A stretch of DNA of 64,000 nucleotides from Eopsaltria australis (taxonomy: Eukaryota > Chordata > Aves > Passeriformes > Petroicidae): the NCBI GenBank assembly GCA_034509425.1, contig JAVTVJ010000664.1:372001-436000 (forward strand). The letters run 5' to 3'. Both the position numbers and the translations under genes were made by a program. Positions 50,757-64,000 of this stretch are shown piece by piece. Below the pieces are notes generated by a model, which was given only the letters and a program-made list of their open reading frames with translations, had not been told where the DNA came from and did no database searches. Numbering within the stretch: position 1 is the first letter of the stretch; every line of letters begins with the position of its first letter.

Positions 50757-51490
50757 ATCACAGAAGCACAGAATTATTTAGGCTGGAAATGACCTCTGAG
50801 ATCTGGAATCCAGCCTTTGGCCAATCCCTGCCGTGTCACCCATCCCAGCGCGCTGAGTGCCGTGTCCAGTCATTCCTTGGACACCTCCCAGGACAGTGAC
50901 TCTGTCACCTCACTGGGCAACCCCTTCCTAATGTCTCATCACCCATTTTGTGAAGAAATTTCTCCTGATGTCCAATCTGAACCTCCCCAGTACAGCTTGA
51001 GGCCGTTCCCTATTGTCCTTTTTCTTGTTCCCTGGGATCAGAGCCCGACCACCCCAGCTGCCCCCTCCTGTCAGGGACTTGTGCAGAGCCACAAGGTCCC
51101 CCCTGAGCCTCCTTTGCTCCAGGTTGAGCCCCTTTCCCAGCTCCCTCAGCTGCTCCTGGTGCTCCAGACCCTTCCCCAGCTCTGTTCCCCTCCCTGGACA
51201 CACTCCAGCTCCTCAAGGTCTTTCTGGTCACAAGGGGCCCACACCTGGACACAGCACTCAAGGTGCCTCACCTGTGCTCAGCAAGGGGACAGTCACTGCC
51301 CTGCTCCTGTGGCCACACTATTGCTGGTACAAGGCAGGAGCCATTGGCCTTCTTGCCCACCTGGGCACACCTGGCTCATGTTCAGCCACTGTCAACCAGC
51401 ACTCCCAGGTCATTTTCCACTGGGCCACCTTCCAGCCACTCTGCCCTGAGAGCGCATCAAGCATCAAGTGATGCCTCATGCTGGGACTTG
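50757..51490 (-). mobile_element. CR1 LINE 3' fragment, antisense to the plus strand
   Basis: Longest CR1 copy in the window. On the plus strand it opens with CAGAATTATTTAGGCTGGAA, the reverse complement of a CR1 3' end, then continues through the typical CR1 tail and 3' coding segment (GTGCCGTGTCCAGTCATTCC, later TGGACACAGCACTCAAGGTG). It is 5' truncated and broken, and the open frames across it are remnants in the wrong sense. Confidence 0.88.
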
Positions 51491-52544
51491 CTCTTGTCAT
51501 TCTTTGTAACACAAGGAAGCTCCATCCCAGCAGGACACTCACCTGGCTCACCCACACGAGTGACCCTGTGCATTAGGTTTGGTTTCCTCTTTCGGATTTG
51601 GTTTCCTCCTTGGTACCAACTCAGGTCAGGTTTCACTCACTTTCCTCTAGGCTGTCTTAAGGGGACTCTTATCATGCCAGGAATTAGGCCACAGATAAGG
51701 GCTGACCACAGGCCATGAATTCTGTGAGCTTATTCTCAGTTCTGTGAGTTTATTATTCCCAATTGTCCTGGTGCCCTGTGCATTCCATTTCCTCCGTGCA
51801 CCTGCACCAGCTCATTGTTTAGATTGACACTCACCTGTCAAATGCCCCAGACTGAGAGCAGCCACTGCAGCTCTGGATGTGTACAGTCATGGTGGGCTTC
51901 CCATCCCTACTTAATTCCTTCATCTTTATGGGTACAAGTGCAGGATGGAGCTGCAGCAGAGTCCCAAACTGCCAGGAAGTTCCAGGCACTACTTAGCCAA
52001 CTAAGCTCTTAAGCCCATCTCCTGTCCAACTGGACGTGCCTCATGCTTTGTATTTGGGGGCTGATGACCCCAAGGGATGTTTAGTCCCTTCAGCTCCCCC
52101 ATGAGAGACCTCAAGAGACACTGGTCACCTTATGTGACTGAAACCCTTTTGCAGTGGCCTCTGCCAAGCTGAAATTAAGTTCACAAAATCAGGTCTACCA
52201 TATGGCACCAGGATCTGATCAGCCAGGCTGAAATGTGACTTTTTCTCATTTACAGAGCAGATCTTCATAAAATGAGTAACTTGAATGGATAATACTAATT
52301 TGCTGTAGTTTAAAGTTTCAGCGAGGTGTTACATATTTGATGTAGGTCTTTAAATCAGCATCCATCAGCCACAAGTGCAGAGTAAATCACTCTGCACACA
52401 CAGCACCTCTGTCTGCAGAGTCACAGCCCATATCCAACACACTGTAGTCTAAAGGAAATCAGCAGGGCTCTCCTTGAGAATTTAGTTCTTCATGAAGTGG
52501 CTGTCTGATGGACAAAGATATGGATATACAGAGACACATCCCTA
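51491..52544. other. Intergenic spacer without recognised content
   Basis: Unique-looking sequence between two CR1 fragments. No exon, conserved coding frame or RNA gene is visible. Confidence 0.5.
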
Positions 52545-52692
52545 TCTTCCCTGGGAGTGTTCAGGGCCAAGCTGGCTTGGAGCAGCCTGGTCTAGTGGAA
52601 GGTGTCCCTGCCCATGGCAGGAGGTGAAAGGAGATGATCTTTTAGGTCCTTTCCAACCCAAACCATTCTGTGGTCCTGTGATTCTATGTATA
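52545..52692 (+). mobile_element. CR1 LINE 3' end
   Basis: Contains GGTCCTTTCCAACCCAAACC followed by ATTCTGTGGTCCTGTGATTC, the characteristic CR1 terminus with its ATTCTATGATTCTA-like 3' repeats, preceded by the conserved GAGATGATCTTTTAGG. Only the last 150 bases or so remain. Confidence 0.88.
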
Positions 52693-54028
52693 CACACAGG
52701 ATGGAAAATTTCCCTGGGAAACTTTACTGCACTGCCCAATGTTTTACAACCTGCAGTAGCACCAGGAAGCTGCAAGGGGCAGAAAGGACTGGGAAATGCG
52801 TCGTTTAGAAGCAATTAACAACTTGCCTTCGGATAATCTGCTTAATGTTGTTTAACCTTAAGTTCATTAGTAGCACATTTAGGGAGATTACACTAAATCC
52901 TCGTGCCAGGAAGCCGTGTTGGAACTTTCCTACTTCCCAAGGCAGCCTGAGATCCTTCCCACCTCAGGAAGAGAGTCCTAAAGGGAGTCAGGGAAAGGCC
53001 TTCTGGTGAGTGCAGTGGCAGGGCTGAGCTGAGCTGAGCAGGATGGGAGGCAGCTGCCCGCTGTGCTGTGCCGGCACAGGGAGGGCGGATGTCACCATCA
53101 GCTGAACACGGCTCCCCCTCACCCTCCTGTTCTCACTCCCTGCTCTGGGGACCTGGTTCAGACTCAGCTCTGCCTCCTCCTCACACAGCTCACAGCAGGA
53201 TTCTTCCTAAATTAAGTCATGCACAATCCAACTGCTCTGCTAATGCAAATCAGGTCTCAATAAACTCCCTGGGATTTCAGCAGTGTGGCCCTTACAGCTC
53301 TGACTCAGTTAAACATCTGAATGAACACTTAAAACCACGTGCTTGCTCAGTGGATGAAGCCTTACCTCTCCAAGTTCTTTGCTTAATAAGGGCTGAAAAG
53401 CAGGCACAGCTTTCACAAAAAAAGAGCCTTTAGCAGTTGTGTTTGCAAAACAATCAATTTCCTAACGCTGCCAAGTGAGAGGGAAATGCGAGTTTTCCAC
53501 AGGCCCTTCTGCAAACACTGCCAGAACTGATGCCACAGATGGGGATTTCAGAGTATCTGTAACAAAAATGGCCTTCGAAAGACATCTGTGGTCGTGAAGA
53601 AAAATCTGATACAATATCCTCATCCCATTTCCAGCTTTGCTCTGAGGGTTTTGTTAGTGATTCACATCTCTGACAAAATGTGTCCATGTGAATGATACAG
53701 AAAACAGTGGGAAAACAGTCATTGCCTGTGGAGCTCCCAAACACAGCTGGGGGCTGGGATGGTTCACAGCAGACACAAGAGATCAGAGGGCTCATTTTTG
53801 AGCTGGATTTTCTGACACAGGATGTCAACTGTGCTTATGAATATCTATGATAGAAAACATTTTTGTGCCTTCGTTCTCATCTCGCATACAGGGGCATAAT
53901 GAAGGAATAATTCTCTTGGAACAAATGTTATTACTGGGATGAGATTGGATTCCATCCTTTCTGTCACTGGGAAGACTCTTGCTGAAATTCAATGAACAAA
54001 AACACAAATGCAAAAATCCAAGTGGCAT
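52693..54028. other. Intergenic spacer between CDK5RAP2 and the end of MEGF9
   Basis: A small GAGCT repeat lies at 53022-53040. Otherwise there is no recognised gene or repeat. The right end abuts the candidate MEGF9 cleavage site. Confidence 0.5.
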
Positions 54029-54029
54029 A

Positions 54030-57000
54030 GATACAAATTATATACATTTATTTTTATTCATTTTAAATAACATTCTTCTGTATAAATTCTGACATATATT
54101 CAAATCATACATTTTTTTTCTTTTTAGAAATGCATTTGTAAGCATAGCATATGCTTGGGAGATGCCGTATTTGGATGTAGAGTGAGACTGATGGGTTTCA
54201 GATGGGAGCAAGTACAACTTTTAAGGCCCACATTTTTCTTATTTTAATCCATTCCTCTGACACATGAAGAGCAGAGTCCTGTGGGAGCTCACTCTAAAAC
54301 TTCACTTTAAAGAGAAAACTATTTTTATATCCTTTATTTAAAGGAGACTGTGCAAACTTTCTGCCACATTTACATTGCCTGTAACACTGAAGAGGATGAT
54401 GCTGCACAGCAGTGGTTAACTGGCCCAGGATACCTGAAGGATGCTGGATATATCCCCTTCTCTTTCCTAAATGCTTGCTAAGTTTGCTCAGCCTGGTCCA
54501 AGGGAATTATCATTCCAGTGGCTGACATCTCCTGACAGCTCCCCAGGGCTAGTGCTCCTCGTAGCTATTTCCAGCTACAGTGTCCACGAGACTCGAGATC
54601 ATCTCTCCTCATTAACCCAACCACTTTTCTGCATTTCTGTTGCACTGGGTGCTCACCAAATGCTCCCCCAAGCTGAGCCCTCCAGGCGGCCCCGGGCCCT
54701 GCCCCACCCCAGCTCTGTGCCCTTTATCTGCTCATTCTGTCCTCCTGCCTTTACTGCCGAGCTGGACTCGCCCCAGCCAGACCAGCTGTGCCCTTACACT
54801 GCCAAGGATCGTGCCTGGAGCTGCTTTCCCACATCCCCCAGCCCCCCTGCCCTGTCACTCCTCCTCTCTGCTCTGCAGGTGCTGTCCCATGCCAGGAGTG
54901 CCCTCCTCCATGACAGCCCCACCGCTGCAGCTGGACAGCATTCCCAGGCAGAAGGTGCCACAGGTGGCCCATCAGAACACCACGGGTACCTGGACTGCCA
55001 CCTCAGCCCCACAAGTCACCAAGATGCCCTCCCCTGGTCTCAAAACAGCCCTGAGAGTCCACTTCTGGTTCACGTGCCCTTGCCCCAACCTCAGGACAAA
55101 CCTCAGCACTTGGGAAGCCTCATGACAAGTGATGACACACGTCATGGTCCTGGTGGCCCTCAGGACCCTGGCACAAGGGTTTGAGCTCTGCTACCCCTCC
55201 ACATCCAATCCAACCCAAGGTGACTTGGAGAAAGAACCAGCTCAGCTTCTTCCTCCCCTCCTGTGGTGCCAGGGGAAGCTGCGCAATTGGTAAGAGCATG
55301 GACAATCTGATCTCACATCACCAAAGTCCAACATGAAGCTGTTTATTCTTTCCCTGCTGAGGCATTGATCTCCTTTTATAACTGTTGTTCCTGCGTGCCA
55401 AGGCCTGCGTGGCAGGGGGTGGCTGCTGTGTCCCTGCTGAGTCATTCTGCCATTTGACAAGCACGATGCCAGTGCCACATCTTCACTGTGCTCCCTGTTC
55501 AGGAACATCCTGTGCCATCCAAATCTGGGCAGCCAGGTCCCCCCTGCCTAACCAAGCTTCCCATCACGTTTGCCAGGCTGTCTCCATCCCTTCATCCAGC
55601 TGTGCAATCCACAGGCAGCAGCTGTCCCACCCTCCCCTGCAGGGCATCCTGATCCCTCCTCTTCCCAAACACAAAGCCTTTGCAGTACCTTGGAGGTCAG
55701 AAGCAGCCCAGGTGCCAACACCTCCTGTGCTGTGGCAGCAGGGACCAGGGGGGCTCAGCACCTGAGCCCACGCTCTGCTTGAGCAGATGGTCCTTCTTTC
55801 TACAGTGAGACAAAATCCCAGCCTGTTCCTGTTACAAAGCAACCCACAGTCACAGCAAAATTTAAGGAAGAGGTGTTTTGTGGCAGAGAGGAAAAAATCA
55901 CTCAAGTATTTTAGAAACATTAAAGTGAACAACCTGTCCTTCGATTTGCTTGCTAGCATCAGTCCCAGAAGCCAACACTTCCTAAATTATCTTTCCCCAC
56001 CCCATGAAGTGACCAAGTGCAATTGTATCGCTAGATCAGCACCTTTAAATAATTGCAACTTCCAGGAAAGTTTCTGTTATGTCACCACCCTGCTCTTTAA
56101 AAGTCTGATGAGTAACTTGAGGATTGGCAATATCCAGATTTTCTTCTCCAGTCCTCCCCCGTTTTATAACTAAAAGTAACATTGCTCTGAATGACAGGAG
56201 CCAGATTTATTACCTGAAGTATGGGACCTCACCAAGGCCCACTGCAGGCAATGGGAACTTTTCCATCAGCTTTTTTCCCATCAGCTTGAGTCTATATGCA
56301 ATTCCACATTCTGCCCTCACCATTTTCCATGGTCATCCTCAATGATTTTCCTTCTGATTTGCCATGCCTCATCTTTAAATCAGGCAGCAAGTTTTTGAGG
56401 CAAAAATGGCATCTTTGAGCATGTGTTTGAATCACCTACTTCCCCCTCTCCCAAGTTTCCAAAGATAAGAAAAACCTCCTCACAGCACCAAAGAACAAAT
56501 AAATAACCACCATGTTCTCACTACCATTTCTCATCTGGAGAAATATTCACTTTTTCCTGGCTCAGAGGATGCATCCACCAGCACCTGCATCACCACTGCC
56601 TCACCATGCACAGAAATGCAGCTGCAGCTCTGAGGCTGGGCAAGAGTGAAGGGAAATGTTTGTTTCTTGCCCTGTTTCCATGCAGTAGTTTGATTGCCAG
56701 GGGTGGCACGGGTGGCACAGATGGCACAGCCCCTGCCCCGAGGCACACGCACTGCAGGTACCATCCCAGGACCTCCGTGGTGTGATCCCTGTGCTGTTCT
56801 CTCTGCTAACAGCCCACCAGCCTCCCACCAAAACCAGGGGAATCTGTAAAACCTGTAAACCCTGTAGTGTTTTTTGTCAACTCATTCCCCACCACCACTT
56901 TGTGCTACTTGAAATTCTGAAAGCATCTGTGCACTTTTACCTTGTGAGCCTCGAAGAGCAGATCTGGTCCTGCAAGCTCTTCATCTCAGACCTGTTTCCA

Positions 57001-58487
57001 GCCAAATCCAGGAGAGCTTTGACCTTTGCTTTTGCCCCTCAGGAGGCCACGGGGCTGAGCTCAGCCCTCCAGCACATCCCCCCTGCCTGTCAGCTCAGCA
57101 GGGATGGCAGTGGGGTCCCTCCACACCATGACCACCCACTTGGGAGAGCCTCAGCCATGGAGCCCAGGCTCTCAGTGTGTTTGTGACTGTGTATTCGCAT
57201 TTTGGATAGAGGCTTAAAAGCAAGGAATACATTGCTGCATCCAATTCTTGGACACCTACTCAGCCCTAGCCATGGCAACACTGGTTTCACTCTGTATTTG
57301 AAGGAATGGCAAAATTTGACAGATACAAGTAGGGAGCACTCACATTTTCTCTAAAAAAGAAGTTATTCAATGACAGTGGAAGAAAAGCTTTAAGCAGTTG
57401 GTGTTTGCCAGAGGCCCAGCTCCAACAATATTGCCATCTCATTTACAGTATTTTAAACAATCCTCGTGTTTTTTTTCTTTTTTAAACAACGTCACTAACC
57501 GCTGTACAATTAAAACCTAGAGGATAAAACACGACCTGGGGAGTAGGGGAGGTTGGGGAGGGGCTCATGGTTTTGTTGTTGGGGTTTTTTTGGTTGGTCA
57601 GTTGGTTGCTTGTCTTTTTTACAAATAATTACAAATACAATTCCAAGAAGATATATTACATTTTATATACAGAACACACCGTTTCTATCAGGGTAGGGTA
57701 TTAAGCCTGGCTTTTATTTTTACATGGCAACCCTGAGATGTCTTGTCGTCTTCCCTTGCACAGAAACTATACAAGTTCATTAACTCCTTCTAGAAAAAAA
57801 TGGATTGCTATGTCTTAATAGCATCATCACCCTGTATAAATACTCAGAAAGGGAAAAGCTTAGTCTCTTCCCTAACTCAAATGTTCTTATGATTTTTTTT
57901 CCCATTTCCCTGCTTAGTGGGAACAGATAATTGTGACTTTTTAAAGTGTGGAACTCACTCCTCTACTTGCCTTTTGGTAGTACAGTGAACAATTACTTCC
58001 CTTTTCTTTTGTTCTCCTTTTCAAACAAGTTTCTATCAGGAACAAGGATGATGCCTTTCCAAAGATCTGTTTCCTGAAATTCCACTGTTAATTCATGAGC
58101 TACTTCTCAAACTAAAGGATGAAGAAGACACAAGTGTTGGGTTGGCTGGAAACCAAGTAGCTTCTGACTCCTCATCGGGTTCTGCTCTCTCCACCCCACC
58201 ATCTCTTCATAAAAAAATGTTTCAATTCAGCATAATCCAGTTTATAACAACAGTGAATTCTATGGATCTTTATGGAGAACAGGACACTGAATGCATTTCA
58301 CCACACTACCTGAAATTCAGATGTACTACACTGTCTTCTGTTCACCTGCAAGCTACAGCACGCCTGGCACCAGAGGGCATCTGAAGAGCAAACCCCTCTG
58401 CGTGCAGCCTCGGCACAGAGCCTGATACCCCCTTCCACAAGCCCTGTAACTTTTTGAGAAGCAAACTTTGGAATAGCTGGATGACTT
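54030..58487 (-). other. MEGF9: Probable MEGF9 3' UTR (extent uncertain)
   Basis: Everything from the stop codon to the tandem poly(A) signals lies without an intron signature or a credible gene. The first kilobase (57400-58487) is A/T-rich and UTR-like. The middle (54640-55200) is G/C-rich and C-biased on the plus strand, so the long plus-strand frames there are not accepted as coding. Transcript data would be needed to set the end. Confidence 0.45.
54047..54058 (-). terminator. MEGF9: Tandem poly(A) signals, candidate distal end of MEGF9
   Basis: Two adjoining AATAAA hexamers on the minus strand (54053-54058 and 54047-54052). They would place cleavage near 54020-54035 and give a 3' UTR of about 4.4 kb, which fits the long MEGF9 3' UTR of mammals (from memory). 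A nearer AATAAA at 57713-57718 would give about 0.8 kb. Confidence 0.45.
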
Positions 58488-63828
<5,341 letters not shown>

Positions 63829-64000
63829 CTGTGGAACAGAGAGGAGAACAAGCAAACATTCAGCAGCAGGAACTGGAGCAGAACATTTGGAGCAAGAACC
63901 CACGTGGAACACACTCAATTATCAGAGCTCACAGGTGGTTTTGGATGCCCTCTGGCCAAAACACAATCCTGGCCTCTAATGACCTTCTGATGCTCATCCC

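Noticed and set aside
50817..51449. 210-codon plus-strand open frame (and the shadow frames at 51013 and 51263)
   Set aside because: It runs antisense through a CR1 LINE fragment; the translation is repeat sequence in the wrong orientation, not a gene.
54471..55184. 237-codon plus-strand frame as a gene
   Set aside because: No family resemblance, no splice or promoter signals, and biased composition; kept only as a low-interest observation.

Overview
This is nuclear genomic DNA from a vertebrate, most likely a bird. Both genes are split into many small exons with canonical GT-AG introns. The interspersed repeats are all fragments of the CR1 LINE family that dominates bird and reptile genomes, and no mammalian SINEs are visible. 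Introns are short: 25 coding exons of a gene that spans nearly 200 kb in human fit into about 47 kb here. The species cannot be told from the sequence. Nothing prokaryotic, viral or CRISPR-like is present.

Two genes lie head to tail on the minus strand, in the MEGF9-CDK5RAP2 order known from human 9q33. From about 50.05 kb leftward to the window edge is the 5' three quarters of CDK5RAP2, a centrosomal coiled-coil scaffold: CpG-island promoter, start codon at 49866, and 25 coding exons joined in consistent phase for 4078 coding bases (1359 codons plus one base). Exons 3-4 hold the CM1 motif that binds and activates the gamma-tubulin ring complex. Exon 22 holds the SRLP motif known to bind EB1. 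The C-terminal part, including CM2, lies beyond position 1. From the right edge to 58488 is the 3' end of MEGF9, a single-pass membrane protein: two exons of laminin-type EGF repeats and a last exon coding for a Ser/Thr-rich stalk, the membrane span and the cytoplasmic tail, followed by a 3' UTR that may run to tandem poly(A) signals near 54.05 kb. The roughly 4 kb between the genes holds two CR1 fragments and no recognisable gene.

The two genes share no pathway: one organises microtubules at the centrosome and the other is a neural and epithelial surface protein. No new biological system is evident. The most interesting local structure is the start of CDK5RAP2: a perfect TISU/YY1 element whose ATG is in frame 60 codons upstream of the conserved start, a separate short uORF in strong Kozak context, and a 141-bp first intron that is in frame and free of stops. 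Secondary points are a weak donor at exon 12, an unexplained GC-rich block in the last MEGF9 intron, and opposite-facing CR1 copies in intron 25.
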